Shown piece after piece: positions 37,863-47,880 of a stretch of 64,000 nt of DNA. The notes under the pieces were generated by a model. That model did not search any database. It was given only the letters and a program-made list of their open reading frames with translations, and was not told where the DNA came from. How positions within the stretch are numbered: the first letter of the stretch is position 1; the number at the start of each line of letters is the position of its first letter. Position numbers and translations under genes: made by a program. Origin of the DNA: Geobacillus zalihae NBRC 101842 (GTDB lineage: Bacteria; Bacillota; Bacilli; Bacillales; Anoxybacillaceae); assembly GCF_001544135.1 (NCBI RefSeq), contig NZ_BCPV01000010.1, positions 18,185 through 82,184 on the forward strand, in the 5' to 3' direction.

Positions 37863-40019
37863 TTACCCCGCAGGCTGGACGAGCACCCATGTGCCGATGC
37901 CGTCAAGCCGAAGCATGCCGCGCGCTTGGCCAAAGGGCGTTGTCCCGCATCGCTGTCCGTCGCATACAACCGCCCACTCGCGCTCGTCGGGGAGCGCAAT
38001 GGCTGTCTCTTTCTCCTCGTTATGATGCACGACGATGATGTCCTCCCAAGGCCCATAGACGTCGGCATCATGCAATCGGTAGGCGATGACCGACGGCGGC
38101 AGCGGCTCAAGAAACGTGAAATGACGCAGCACTTCCGCCTCCGTGGCGAGGCGAAATGCGCCATGCGCACGGCGAAGGGCGATCAATCCTTGAACGTAGC
38201 GGACGTCGTCTTCATAGCGGCTTTTCCGCTCCCAATCCAGCTGATTGACCGCATCCGGCGATCGGTAGCTGTTCCCATCGCCGCCTTTCGTCCGATAAAA
38301 CTCTTGGCCGCTGTGCAAAAACGGAATGCCTTGCGCCAACAGAACGATCGCCGTCGCCAGCTTTTGCCGCTTCCTCCGGAGCCATTCCGGCTCATCATGG
38401 TTGGCCGCCTCCATCTTATCCCAAAACGTATGGTTGTCATGACATTCGACGTAATTGATTGACTGACGCGGGTGGCAAAACAGCCCGCCGAGCGCTCGCA
38501 AGCTCCCGGCAATGGCGAGCTTCACCTGTTCTCGCCCGCCTGGGTTGCCGAGGGCGAACCCACGGTCCGGCAAATGAAAGGTGCTCCCTTTCACCGCATC
38601 GCGAAACCGGTCATTGAAATAAGCGAAGCGCGGCAGCTGCTTGGCGTTGGCCATCGTCGCCTTTTGTTCCGGTGGAAGAGGCGTCGGCAAATCCCACCCT
38701 TCCCCATACACAAGGATCGACGGATCGATGGCGTCGAGGGCATCGCGCACCGCTTTCATCGTCTCGATATCGTGCACGCCCATCAAATCAAAGCGGAACC
38801 CGTCAATGCCATATTCTTTCGCCCAAAATACAACCGAATCGACGATCCAGCGGCGCGCCATCCGCCGCTCCGAAGCGATGTCGTTGCCGACGCCGGTGCC
38901 GTTGGCCGGTTGGCCATAGGCGTCGTAGCGGAAGTAATAGCCGGGAACGAGCTTCTCAAGCGGCGATTGCTCCCGATCGTAGACATGGTTGTAGACCGCA
39001 TCCATCACGACGCGCAATCCGTTTTCATGCAACGTGCGGATCGCCTGTTTCAACTCGATGATGCGCGCGTATGGATCCGCTGGATCGGTCGCATAACTCC
39101 CTTCCGGCGCATATAGATGAAGGGGATTGTATCCCCAGTTGTAAGCCGCTTGTGGGTCGCGCTCATCGACGCCCGCAAAGTCCATAAACGGCATGAGCTG
39201 CACATGGGTGACGCCCAGCTCTTTGACATACGAAAGCCCGGTGGCCGTCCCGTTCGGCCCGCTCGTGTTCGTTTCGGCCAGCCCGAGATACTTCCCTTTA
39301 TGGACGGCGCCGCTGTCCGGGTGGCTGGTAAAGTCGCGGATGCTCAGCTCATAAATGATGGCATCCGTCGGCGAACAGAGCGGCGGAAGCGGCAAAGAGG
39401 GCGGCGCCAGCTTCGTTTTCTCCCAGTCGATCACGACGCCGAATTCGCCATTGACCGAAACCGCGGTCGCATACGGGTCCACTGCCTCGCGCCATACGCG
39501 GTTGATGCAGGCGATATACGTGTAACACGCTCGCTCCCAATCGCCGGGGACGGCGGCTGACCATACGCCGCGCTCGCCGCGCTCAAGCGGCACGCAATGA
39601 ACCTCGCCGAGATGCGGATGAACAAGCTTGACGTTGACCGCGGTGGCAGTCGGCGCCCAGACGCGAAATACGGTCTGTTCTTTGAAATACTCCGCTCCTA
39701 ACGGCCCATCATAGAAAAACCGATCATCAAATGCAGGAGTGCGCACAACGGCGCCGATTTGAACATCGGTCTCCTCCCCGCGGCAAGAACGCACCCAGTA
39801 TGTCGCTCCAAACTCGAACGCGGATGCAAACCGGCACACATATTTCACCGTCTCCCCAACATCCTCGACGTGCTGCACGGACAGCGGAATCTCCTCGCCG
39901 CTCGGCGCCACGAGCGTAAACGGCGCCATTCCATCAAAGCCGAGCGATTTCGGCGCAAGCACAACGATTTGATCCATCTCGTCCAAATAGGCGGCAAACG
40001 TTCGGCTGATGTGAAGCAT
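37863..40019 (-). CDS. amyX: Type I pullulanase
   Basis: A glycoside hydrolase family 13 debranching enzyme of 718 residues that cuts alpha-1,6 links in pullulan and branched maltodextrins. The N-terminal region (about 1-210) carries carbohydrate-binding and CBM48-like domains. The pullulanase signature YNWGYNP is near 287-293. The catalytic residues are the aspartate in FRFDLMG, the glutamate in YGEGWD and the aspartate in ECHDNH. There is no signal peptide, so it acts inside the cell on imported dextrins or glycogen. AAAGGGGTGA precedes the start. Confidence 0.95.
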   Translation of the reverse strand: MLHISRTFAAYLDEMDQIVVLAPKSLGFDGMAPFTLVAPSGEEIPLSVQHVEDVGETVKYVCRFASAFEFGATYWVRSCRGEETDVQIGAVVRTPAFDDRFFYDGPLGAEYFKEQTVFRVWAPTATAVNVKLVHPHLGEVHCVPLERGERGVWSAAVPGDWERACYTYIACINRVWREAVDPYATAVSVNGEFGVVIDWEKTKLAPPSLPLPPLCSPTDAIIYELSIRDFTSHPDSGAVHKGKYLGLAETNTSGPNGTATGLSYVKELGVTHVQLMPFMDFAGVDERDPQAAYNWGYNPLHLYAPEGSYATDPADPYARIIELKQAIRTLHENGLRVVMDAVYNHVYDREQSPLEKLVPGYYFRYDAYGQPANGTGVGNDIASERRMARRWIVDSVVFWAKEYGIDGFRFDLMGVHDIETMKAVRDALDAIDPSILVYGEGWDLPTPLPPEQKATMANAKQLPRFAYFNDRFRDAVKGSTFHLPDRGFALGNPGGREQVKLAIAGSLRALGGLFCHPRQSINYVECHDNHTFWDKMEAANHDEPEWLRRKRQKLATAIVLLAQGIPFLHSGQEFYRTKGGDGNSYRSPDAVNQLDWERKSRYEDDVRYVQGLIALRRAHGAFRLATEAEVLRHFTFLEPLPPSVIAYRLHDADVYGPWEDIIVVHHNEEKETAIALPDEREWAVVCDGQRCGTTPFGQARGMLRLDGIGTWVLVQPAG

Positions 40020-40065
40020 GTGCGTTCACCCCTTTTTTCTCCGGTTAATACCATCATACGTAAAA

Positions 40066-40102
40066 GAAAAAGGGCGGTGCCAAATCATCGGCCGGTCGCC
40101 CT
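40066..40102 (-). terminator. Terminator of the MFS-thpR-ytlQ operon
   Basis: AGGGCG... pairs with CGCCCT over a long, imperfect inner stem; TTTTTC follows on the minus strand. It lies between ytlQ and amyX. Confidence 0.75.
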
Positions 40103-40120
40103 ATCGATGCACAGATGTTT

Positions 40121-41059
40121 CTATTGTTGCCCTTCCTCGCTGTTCATATTCTCGTCTTGCCGGCGGTCGTAAAAGCTGGCGCAATGGCGAAGCAGCGCCT
40201 CAGCCGCTTTCAGCTGCCCGTGCCGAAGCGGGAGAGCTGAGCGGCGCAGGCGGGAAAACCACTCGTCATAATTTCGCTTATCAATATAGCGGATAAACGG
40301 AAAAAGACCGCCGCTGTCAATGTAGCCGGAGCGGTTTAACAGCACGAGATGGATCGGCCAATCAACCCCATGTTTGCGAAAAATCTCCGAAACGATCTGC
40401 TCCGTCCGCCGCAGCGACACGACCGGGTTGACCAGCCTCGTTTCGTTCGTTCCGGCTTGTTCCACCCAAAACCGGCCGGTTGACGCCATGACGATGTTAT
40501 CCGGCCTTCCTTCGACAAAGGCAATGCACCAGAGCGCGGATGGCGTCAACATCATCGTCTCCAGCTCCACCGGCGCCTTGCCGACCATCGCCACCGGCCG
40601 GTAAAAGCATAAATGCGTATCCGGAAACCGCTGCAAAAAATATTTCAACGTCTCATCGCCATACACGGCCTCATCGAGGGAGGAAACGTACATCATCGTG
40701 GAACTCGCCCATTTCAGCTGCAACTCGAACAACTCATCCAAAAACTGCTGTTTCAATTCCTCCAGAGTAGCCGCCGGACGAGCCATCGGCGCAAGAGAAA
40801 ACGGCTCTTCTTCCGTAAGCGCGGCACGGCGGCGCCATCGTTTCGTCAGCCGTTCCCACCATGACGGTTTGTCAAGCCAAACATCCCACGTCTCGCCCGT
40901 TTCAAGCCATCCGCTGGCCTCAGCCGTTCGTTCGGCTTGCCACCGCGCTTTTGCCTGCTCCCATTGCCGCTGCTTGAGCCGGATGAACTCCGGCACATAA
41001 TAGTACACATCCGTTTCGTAGCGGGAAATGCAATCCATGAGTTTAACGAGCTGACCCAT
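40121..41059 (-). CDS. ytlQ: NERD-domain-like protein YtlQ
   Basis: A 312-residue protein of unknown function. I match it to B. subtilis YtlQ by context and by a C-terminal half that resembles a nuclease-related NERD domain, but the catalytic motif is not one I can point to with certainty. The N-terminal third is tryptophan and arginine rich (WWERLTKRWRRR). AGGTGAAACA precedes the start. It is 11 bases downstream of thpR. Confidence 0.68.
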   Translation of the reverse strand: MGQLVKLMDCISRYETDVYYYVPEFIRLKQRQWEQAKARWQAERTAEASGWLETGETWDVWLDKPSWWERLTKRWRRRAALTEEEPFSLAPMARPAATLEELKQQFLDELFELQLKWASSTMMYVSSLDEAVYGDETLKYFLQRFPDTHLCFYRPVAMVGKAPVELETMMLTPSALWCIAFVEGRPDNIVMASTGRFWVEQAGTNETRLVNPVVSLRRTEQIVSEIFRKHGVDWPIHLVLLNRSGYIDSGGLFPFIRYIDKRNYDEWFSRLRRSALPLRHGQLKAAEALLRHCASFYDRRQDENMNSEEGQQ

Positions 41060-41070
41060 TGTTTCACCTG

Positions 41071-41649
41071 CTATTTCCGGCCATTCATCGGCGCGCCAAG
41101 CAACGGGAACACGGCGATCGCTTCGTACTTTGGCGTCCGTTCCATATTCGTCCGATACAGCACGATCTCAGGCACCGAAAACACCACCTTGGCCGCGGCA
41201 AGCGAACGGAGGCGATCCGGGCGAAACGGTTCGGCTCCCTGCCATTTGCGGGCGATCGTAATATGCGGGGCAAACGGACGCCGGTCCAAGGAAAACCCAA
41301 GCTTCATGCACGCTTCATACACGTCGCGCCGCAATCCATTCAACGCTTCTTCCGTTTCGACTCCTTGCCAAAAAACGCGAGGCGCCGTCCGCTCTCCGAA
41401 CGTCCCAAGCCCGGCAAGCGCGAGGGAAAACGGGGCGCTTTTGGCGGCGACGGCGGCCATCGCCTCGCACAGCGGCGCCATTTTTTTCGGCGGCACATCG
41501 CCTAAAAACGCGAGGGTGATATGATAGTCCTCTTCATGCACCCATGTGCGAAACGGCAGCGACGACGCCGCATCCCCCGAAAATCGGGCAATGGCTTGTT
41601 TCGCTTCAGACGTCAGCGGAACAGCGATAAAATAATGGCTTCGTTTCAC
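41071..41649 (-). CDS. thpR: RNA 2',3'-cyclic phosphodiesterase ThpR (LigT-like, YtlP)
   Basis: A 192-residue 2H phosphoesterase. Both catalytic HxT motifs are present, HITL near 42 and HITI near 128. Family members open 2',3'-cyclic phosphates on RNA ends. The start is GTG, six bases after AGGTGA, and it overlaps the stop codon of the upstream MFS gene by four bases (GTGA), so translation is coupled. Confidence 0.88.
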   Translation of the reverse strand: MKRSHYFIAVPLTSEAKQAIARFSGDAASSLPFRTWVHEEDYHITLAFLGDVPPKKMAPLCEAMAAVAAKSAPFSLALAGLGTFGERTAPRVFWQGVETEEALNGLRRDVYEACMKLGFSLDRRPFAPHITIARKWQGAEPFRPDRLRSLAAAKVVFSVPEIVLYRTNMERTPKYEAIAVFPLLGAPMNGRK

Positions 41650-42830
41650 TTCTCTTCACCTGCCGTTCGTTCTCGTTTTGCGAGCAAAAGGAGCACGAGC
41701 ACACCCACGATCGTGCAGATGCTAAAAAACAAGTAGACAGCGCCGATTTGCCAACGCTCAAACAAATATCCGCCCACCAACGTGCAAAACCACGCGCCAA
41801 GGCCATTGCCGACCGCTGAGTATAACGCCACGGCCGTCGCCTGCACCCGCTCCGGCGCCAAGCGGCGCGCATATTGAAGCGCCGTCGGGATCGCCAGCCC
41901 GACCGAGCAGCCTTGGACGACCGCCGTTGCATACACAAACCAAAGAGGCGGGTCGACCGCGTACGACAGCCAGCGAACCACGGAGATGAGCGCAGCCAAT
42001 AGAAGAAGCCGCACCATGCCGAAACGGCCGATGAGCCGATCCGCCGCTTTCATAAACGGCGCCTCGCTGCCGGCGGCAAACAAAAAGGCGAGGCCGATGC
42101 CAGTTAACGTCCCGCCCAACTCATGAATGAGCAGCCCGAAATACGAGTTATTGGCCAAAATCGGACCAAACAGCAAAAATGTTGCGACAAGCAGGAGCTG
42201 AAACGAGCGGACGGACAGCAGCCCGCGCACATCCTGAAACGTCAACGCCCCCGGCGCCGCCATCGGGTAGCGCGGCAGGCGGGCGGCCAAAACAGACGCG
42301 GCCAACAGCGCCAACGAAAAGGCGTAAAAAATGACCGCAAACGCGACATGATCGGACAGCCATCCGACAACCAACACCGACGCGGCAAACCCGATCGAAC
42401 CCCAAAGTCGAATCGCCCCGTAGTTTCCGCCCGAGCGGCGCACATGATGAAGGGCGATGCTGTCGGAGAGCGGAACGATCGCGCTTTGCGCCGCCGAAAG
42501 CAGCACGGTCAGGGCGACGAACACCTGGTAGCTTCCGGCCAGCGAATAAAGAAGCCCAAACAGCGCTGTCACCCCGAGCGCCAGCGTCAACAGTTCGACC
42601 GGTTTGCGCGTATAATCGGCCGCCGTGCCCCAAAGCGGCTGGGCCGCCATCGTCACGATCGGGGGAAGCGACATGATCCAGCCGATCGCCGCCCCCGAAA
42701 GGCGCGCCTCTTCCTGCAAATAGACGGACAAAAGCGGAAACAACGCGCCAAAAGCAAAAAAGATGAGAAAATAAAAGAGCGGAAACACCTGTTTTCGCAC
42801 CGCCGCCTCCCGTTTGAACGCCGCTTCCAT
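41646..42830 (-). CDS. MFS transporter (12 predicted membrane helices)
   Basis: A 394-residue membrane carrier with the MFS loop motif after helix 2 (GTAADYTRKP) and about 12 hydrophobic segments. It resembles the MFS_1-like group that includes nucleoside and sugar permeases, but the substrate cannot be read. The ATG at 42830 follows AAAGGGGGG; an ATG seven codons earlier has no site. It is the first gene of an operon with thpR and ytlQ. Confidence 0.8.
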   Translation of the reverse strand: MEAAFKREAAVRKQVFPLFYFLIFFAFGALFPLLSVYLQEEARLSGAAIGWIMSLPPIVTMAAQPLWGTAADYTRKPVELLTLALGVTALFGLLYSLAGSYQVFVALTVLLSAAQSAIVPLSDSIALHHVRRSGGNYGAIRLWGSIGFAASVLVVGWLSDHVAFAVIFYAFSLALLAASVLAARLPRYPMAAPGALTFQDVRGLLSVRSFQLLLVATFLLFGPILANNSYFGLLIHELGGTLTGIGLAFLFAAGSEAPFMKAADRLIGRFGMVRLLLLAALISVVRWLSYAVDPPLWFVYATAVVQGCSVGLAIPTALQYARRLAPERVQATAVALYSAVGNGLGAWFCTLVGGYLFERWQIGAVYLFFSICTIVGVLVLLLLAKRERTAGEEK

Positions 42831-42899
42831 CCCGTCCCCCCTTTCGTTCAAACAACGCCCGCCCCGCTCTCTTTTTTCGCCGGGGCGGCGGACCGCCGT

Positions 42900-44315
42900 T
42901 TATTTCGCCAGCTCGTAAATCGCCTGCGCGTAAATGGCTGTCGCTTTCACCAAATCGTCGATTTCGATATACTCATCTTTCTGGTGGGCGACATCCGGAC
43001 GGCCCGGAAACAACGCGCCAAACGCCACCCCGGCGTTCAAGGCGCGGGCGTATGTGCCGCCGCCGATGGCCAAAAGCCGGGCCGGCTCGCCCGTCTGCTC
43101 TTCGTAGACGCGCTGAAGCGTGCGGACAAGCTCGTGGCTCGGATCGATATAATGAGGCTTCGTATCGCTGAAACGGCTGAGCGCGAATCCATGTTCAGCC
43201 GCGGCGCCAGCGAGCGTCCGGCGGATCGCCTCGCCGTCGGCCGTCACCGGATAGCGGATGTTCAGCCCAATCGTTCCGCCATGCTGCCGGTCATACGACA
43301 GCACCCCGACGTTGACGGTCAAGTCGCCGCTTTGTTCGTCGCGATACGCAAGGCCAAGCCGCCGGCCGCGGGCATCGCCGAAAAAGGCGGAGGCCACAAA
43401 CTGAATGAACGGCCGGCTTCGGCCATCGAGCGGAAGCGACGCCAAAAACTGCGCCAAATAGACGCCGGCGTTTTTGCCGCGCTCCGGCTCGGCGCCATGA
43501 GCGGACACCCCTTCCAATTGAAAGACGACGTCCCCTTCGCTTTGCCTGATGCTCCCCTTTACGCCGCGCTCCCGGCAAAACTGTTCATAGAGGCCAAGCA
43601 GCTCCTCCGTCCGTCCCGCTCCTTCCACCACCGCTTCAGCCGCATCCGGCACCATATTGTAGCGGCGCCCAGCTTGGAATGAGGCAAGCGCGAGCCCTTC
43701 CGCCTCCGCCGATTCAGGCGGGCGGTACGACAAATCGGCGTCAATGATTCCTTTTTCGGCATGAATGATCGGAAAATCAGCATCCGGCGCAAATCCGACA
43801 TCCGGCATTTCTTCATGACGAAAATAGTGCTCTACGCACCGCCAGTCGCTTTCCTCATCGCCCCCGATGATAAGCCGCACCCGCTTGTCAAGCGGCAGCC
43901 CGAGGTCACGGATGATTTTCATCGCGTAAAACGCCGCGACGGTCGGCCCTTTGTCATCGATCGCGCCGCGCCCGTAAAGGCGGCCATCGCGCACCTCAGC
44001 GGCAAACGGATCCATCGTCCAGCCGTCCCCAGGCGGCACGACGTCGATATGGCCGAGCACGCCGACAAGTTTCTCCCCATGCCCCATTTCGATATGCCCG
44101 GCAAACCCGTCCACATTTTTGACGCGAAACCCTTCCTCCCGGCCGCGGCGAAGCATATGCTCAAGCGCCTCGGCCACCTTGGGCCCAAACGGCGCGCCCG
44201 GCTGCGCCTGCTGATCATCGCGGACGCTCGGAATGCGGACAAGCGCTTGCACGTCGCGGACAAGATCGTCTTTTCGTTTCTTCGCTTCGTTCATCCAGTC
44301 GATGTTCAACGCCAT
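42900..44315 (-). CDS. pepV: Dipeptidase PepV (M20 family)
   Basis: A 471-residue dinuclear zinc dipeptidase of broad specificity that finishes intracellular peptide breakdown. Zinc ligands and the catalytic acid lie in [12 protein letters not shown] (near 87), GAIDDKGP (near 117) and GGDEESDW (near 150). A further histidine is in [22 protein letters not shown] precedes the ATG. The gene lies alone between the MFS operon and ytzE. Confidence 0.95.
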   Translation of the reverse strand: MALNIDWMNEAKKRKDDLVRDVQALVRIPSVRDDQQAQPGAPFGPKVAEALEHMLRRGREEGFRVKNVDGFAGHIEMGHGEKLVGVLGHIDVVPPGDGWTMDPFAAEVRDGRLYGRGAIDDKGPTVAAFYAMKIIRDLGLPLDKRVRLIIGGDEESDWRCVEHYFRHEEMPDVGFAPDADFPIIHAEKGIIDADLSYRPPESAEAEGLALASFQAGRRYNMVPDAAEAVVEGAGRTEELLGLYEQFCRERGVKGSIRQSEGDVVFQLEGVSAHGAEPERGKNAGVYLAQFLASLPLDGRSRPFIQFVASAFFGDARGRRLGLAYRDEQSGDLTVNVGVLSYDRQHGGTIGLNIRYPVTADGEAIRRTLAGAAAEHGFALSRFSDTKPHYIDPSHELVRTLQRVYEEQTGEPARLLAIGGGTYARALNAGVAFGALFPGRPDVAHQKDEYIEIDDLVKATAIYAQAIYELAK

Positions 44316-44565
44316 TCTTCCTTTCCTTATTCAACACCCTTTGTTGCCAACGTATCATATCAAAAACAGGAAGTCAAAATGTTTCATTCGTTGCAAATCG
44401 ATTTCCGTTTCATGACAAAATGTTGAAATTTTTCGTGAATAGAGGCAACCGGGTAGCATTTTCCCTCTCATTTCGTGTACAATGGTAGTAAACAGACAAA
44501 GACATCTCTCATCTGCTAGCGGTCGGTTGTGCCATGCGAATGATGCTAAGATAGGGAGTGGTCTT

Positions 44566-44787
44566 TTGAAACCTTCAACACATCGGATGCTTACCCGCAT
44601 CAAGTCCGTGTATATGTACATTAGCGAAAAAGGAACGGTTACGACCCAAGAGCTTGTTGATGAGTTCGGCACCACCCCACGAACGATCCAGCGCGACTTA
44701 AACGTGCTTATGTACAACGATCTCGTTCGCAGCCCAAGCAAGGGCAAATGGACGACCACAAACAAAAAAGTGCGCATCTCTTCGTAA
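44566..44787 (+). CDS. ytzE: DeoR-type helix-turn-helix regulator YtzE
   Basis: A 73-residue protein that is essentially one DeoR-like winged-helix domain (TTQELVDEFGTTPRTIQRDL) with no effector domain. I chose the TTG at 44566 because GGGAG lies seven to eight bases upstream and the ORF's earlier ATG has no site. A TACAAT -10-like box lies at 44478-44483. Its targets are unknown. Confidence 0.85.
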   Translation: MKPSTHRMLTRIKSVYMYISEKGTVTTQELVDEFGTTPRTIQRDLNVLMYNDLVRSPSKGKWTTTNKKVRISS

Positions 44788-44867
44788 ACCCGGTGCCAAT
44801 AGGGTAGGCAAGATGAGAGATGAACGCAAACCATTTTTCCACAGATGAATATCCACTATTTTTCCAT

Positions 44868-44897
44868 AAAAAAGGAACCGCGTCAGGTTCCTTTTTT
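44868..44897. terminator. Bidirectional terminator between ytzE and the rsuA-type gene
   Basis: A perfect 12-base stem AAAAAAGGAACC/GGTTCCTTTTTT with a six-base loop serves both converging genes. The stop codon of the minus-strand gene lies in the loop. Confidence 0.93.
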
Positions 44898-45629
44898 TTC
44901 GTCCGTCTCTGGCCGGTATTGCTTCAACATGTCCACCTCTTCGTCCGTCAATTCCCGATACTCGCCGACGGCCAAATCCGGGTCAAGGGCGAGCGGCCCC
45001 ATTTGAATTCGTTTTAAATAGACGACCCGCTTGCCGACCGCTTGGAACATCCGCTTCACTTGATGGAACTTCCCTTCGGTGATCGTTACCTCGACATCGG
45101 AACGAAGGCCGGATTTCAACACAACGAGCTTGGCCGGCTTTGTTTCATAGCCGTCATCAAGGACGACGCCGCGCTGAAACGCCGCGACATCCGCTTCCGT
45201 CACTTCCCCGTCCACGACGGCAAAATACGTTTTCGGCACGTGTTTTTTCGGCGACAACAGCTGATGGGCGAGCTGGCCGTCATTCGTCAAGAGCAGCAGC
45301 CCTTCTGTATCTTTGTCAAGCCGCCCGACCGGAAACGGGGAAAATGCCCGGTCTTCTTCTTCAAGCAAATCGACGACCGTCTCTTCCACGGCATCTTCCG
45401 TCGCGGAAACGACCCCCGAAGGCTTATTCATCATCAAGTAAATGAATGGCTTGTACTCGACCGTTTCTCCCCAAACGGTCACGATTTGCTCATCCGGCCG
45501 CACTTTCGTTTTCGCATCACGAACCGGCGCGCCGTCCACTTTCACCGCTCCGGACTTGAGCAGCTTTTTCACTTCCTTCCTCGTCCCATACCCCATATGG
45601 GCGAGCAGCTTGTCAATGCGCAGCTCCAC
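44883..45629 (-). CDS. ytzG: 16S rRNA pseudouridine synthase, RsuA family (YtzG)
   Basis: A 248-residue enzyme with an N-terminal S4 RNA-binding domain (about 1-55) and the RsuA/RluB catalytic domain. The catalytic aspartate is in GRLDKDTEGLLLLT near 105. RsuA modifies U516 of 16S rRNA. The start is GTG at 45629, with AGGAGGGAG upstream; the ATG ten codons earlier precedes that site. Confidence 0.9.
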   Translation of the reverse strand: MELRIDKLLAHMGYGTRKEVKKLLKSGAVKVDGAPVRDAKTKVRPDEQIVTVWGETVEYKPFIYLMMNKPSGVVSATEDAVEETVVDLLEEEDRAFSPFPVGRLDKDTEGLLLLTNDGQLAHQLLSPKKHVPKTYFAVVDGEVTEADVAAFQRGVVLDDGYETKPAKLVVLKSGLRSDVEVTITEGKFHQVKRMFQAVGKRVVYLKRIQMGPLALDPDLAVGEYRELTDEEVDMLKQYRPETDEKKGT

Positions 45630-45733
45630 AAATCTCCCTCCTAAAAATATGGCCTTCATTAGGCGTTCATCTAGTCCGCTTCCGCCTTCCCCCCATACAC
45701 TGTGAAGGAAACATCAAGAAGGGGGATTTGCCG

Positions 45734-45946
45734 ATGAATGAATATTACTATTATGTCCCAACGTTGGATGATTACCGTCAACAGCCGCCAGCCAGCCAAT
45801 TTTGGCCCGGATACCCAGGCGGGCCATTCGCCAACTGGGCGCGGCGCATCGAACGGCTTGAGCGGGACGTCGAACGGCTCGACCGCCGGCTCAACCGGGT
45901 GGAAAGCCGCCTCGATCGCATCGAACGCCGGCTCGGCCTGTCATAA
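45734..45946 (+). CDS. Small tyrosine-rich coiled-coil protein, function unknown
   Basis: A 70-residue protein. It opens MNEYYYYVPTLDDYR, continues with a proline-rich stretch (PASQFWPGYPGGPF), then forms one long amphipathic helix with leucines and isoleucines at heptad spacing between R, E and D pairs (about 36-69). The site AAGGGGG is eight bases upstream and a strong terminator follows 14 bases later. The tail predicts a coiled-coil oligomer; the Tyr/Pro-rich head recalls spore coat proteins, but that is only an impression. Confidence 0.75.
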   Translation: MNEYYYYVPTLDDYRQQPPASQFWPGYPGGPFANWARRIERLERDVERLDRRLNRVESRLDRIERRLGLS

Positions 45947-45956
45947 GCGAAATGGA

Positions 45957-45990
45957 GAAAGAAGGCGGGGACGACCGCCTTCTTCTTTTT
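45957..45990 (+). terminator. Terminator of the small coiled-coil gene
   Basis: GAAGGCGG/CCGCCTTC with a six-base loop is followed by TTCTTTTTTT. The 155 bases from here to the ytgP stop hold nothing recognisable. Confidence 0.9.
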
Positions 45991-46147
45991 TTGCCGCAAG
46001 CCGAACGGCATGGGGGAGGGCGAAAAACAGCCGTCGTCGAACCCTTTCGCTCGGGCGCCGCGATGTTCGCAAGAAGCGCCGTCCGCCAGGCTCCCGGCCT
46101 AAACGAGCCGCTTCTAGGAAACGGCCGATCCCCCCATACACCCTCGT

Positions 46148-47773
46148 CTACGATACCGCCTTTTTCTCTTTCCGGCGCCAAAACGCAAACCGGTCGCCAA
46201 ACAGCGCCGAAAACAACCCGGAGCGGATGCTGAGAAACAAGTAGACGGCTGCCCCGACCGCTGCGCCGATGGCAGCAGCGCCCACCGATTCAGCGGTGCT
46301 GGCGCGGTAATCGATCCATCGGGACGCCAGCGCCTCGACCCCCATAACCGCCGCTGACATCGCCGCCGTCAAGATGGCCATAAACGCCGTCCGGCGGGCG
46401 ACAAACCGATAGCGGTAGCGCGTGCGGCGCTGAATGACCCATAAGTTGAACGCCACAGAGACGAAATAGCCCGCCATCGTGGCCACAATGGCCCCGACGG
46501 CCGACCATTTCATAATGAGCGGCGTGTTGAGCAAAAGCTTCACAAGCAAGCCGGCTGTCAAACTGACGACCGTAAACCGCTGCTCGTTGATGCCTTGCAT
46601 GATCGCCGCCGTCACAGAAAACAAAGCGTACAAAATCGCCGCCGGCGCATACCAGCGCAACACTTGTTCACCAAGCGGATCATAGCTGTAAAACGAGCTG
46701 TACACCGGCCCTGCCAGCACCGCCATGCCAATCACCGCCGGGAGCGTTAAAAACATGAGCACTTGAAACGTCTGGTTCAAATATTGCCGCAGCGCTTTCC
46801 GATCTTGCGCGACATACGCTTTCGTAATCGTCGGGATGAGCGCCAAGCTGAACGAGGTCGCGAGCGTCACGGGTATGATGACGAGCTTTTGCGCCCACAT
46901 GTTGAACACGGAATACGCGTGCTCCGAGATGTTCCCGCGGCCCGCCGCCGCCATCGCGTGATTGAACGTAAACTGATCGACGAGCTGGTACAGCGACATC
47001 GACAAGCCGACAAAAACAAACGGAATCGAAGAAAGAAGCAGCTCTTTATACATCGCCAAAAGCGACACGTCCGCTTCGCCGCGGTCACGCGCAAGCAGCG
47101 ACTGCAAATACGGACGCCGCTTCCACCAATAGACAAGCAACACCAAAAGCCCCGCCGCCGCCCCGACAAACGCGGCAAACGTCGCCGCGCTCACAGCGGA
47201 GACGATCGAGCCGTCCATCAGGCGCAAAATGACGTAGCACGCCCCAAGCAAAAACGCGATGCGCGCGATTTGTTCGACGACTTGCGACAGCGCCGTCGGG
47301 CCCATCGACTCATGTCCTTGGAAAAATCCGCGGATCAAGCTCATCACCGGCACGATGAGGAGCGCAAAGCTGACCGCGCGGATGACGGCCGTGACGTCGT
47401 CGACCGAGTTGACGTTCGTTTTCGCATCGATGACGTGCGGCGCCAAGATGGGCGCCAGGGCGTACAAAATGAGCCATGAGGCGATGCCGCTTGCGATCAT
47501 CAAGACAAGGCCGGAGCGAAAGAGCCGATAGCCGACGCCGTATTCCCCAAGCGCGTTGTATTTCGACACAAACTTTGACACCGCCACCGGCAGCCCGCCG
47601 GTCGCCAAGCTCAAAAAAATTTGGTACGGCACATAGCCGTATCCGTACAGCGCCCCGCCGCGCTCGCCGACAAGATGGTAAAACGGGATGACGTAAAATA
47701 AACCAAGAAGGCGAGAAATCATCACGCCAGCCGTTAAAATAAACGTGCCGCGCAGCAGTTTCGATGTTGACAT
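46148..47773 (-). CDS. ytgP: Lipid II flippase-like MATE/MOP protein YtgP
   Basis: A 541-residue integral membrane protein with about 14 hydrophobic helices of the polysaccharide-exporter (MOP) superfamily. It begins MSTSKLLRGTFILTAGVMISRLLG, typical of YtgP and SpoVB; I give no more of it. B. subtilis YtgP is the MurJ-type flippase for lipid II. AAGGGGTCAT precedes the ATG. It is divergent from ytfP. Confidence 0.88.
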   Translation of the reverse strand: MSTSKLLRGTFILTAGVMISRLLGLFYVIPFYHLVGERGGALYGYGYVPYQIFLSLATGGLPVAVSKFVSKYNALGEYGVGYRLFRSGLVLMIASGIASWLILYALAPILAPHVIDAKTNVNSVDDVTAVIRAVSFALLIVPVMSLIRGFFQGHESMGPTALSQVVEQIARIAFLLGACYVILRLMDGSIVSAVSAATFAAFVGAAAGLLVLLVYWWKRRPYLQSLLARDRGEADVSLLAMYKELLLSSIPFVFVGLSMSLYQLVDQFTFNHAMAAAGRGNISEHAYSVFNMWAQKLVIIPVTLATSFSLALIPTITKAYVAQDRKALRQYLNQTFQVLMFLTLPAVIGMAVLAGPVYSSFYSYDPLGEQVLRWYAPAAILYALFSVTAAIMQGINEQRFTVVSLTAGLLVKLLLNTPLIMKWSAVGAIVATMAGYFVSVAFNLWVIQRRTRYRYRFVARRTAFMAILTAAMSAAVMGVEALASRWIDYRASTAESVGAAAIGAAVGAAVYLFLSIRSGLFSALFGDRFAFWRRKEKKAVS

Positions 47774-47880
47774 ATGACCCCTTCCCTAGCCATGGACGTT
47801 GAAAATGACAACGTATCTATTTTACCATAGTTGTCAATGGAACGAAAAATATCGGCCACGCGCAAAAAAGAAAGGGTGGA

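Noticed and set aside
42123..43682. A 519-codon open frame on the plus strand
   Set aside because: It runs antisense through the MFS gene and pepV, both of which have clear motifs and start sites. Its product is arginine and glutamine rich without any family features; long antisense frames are common in GC-rich DNA.
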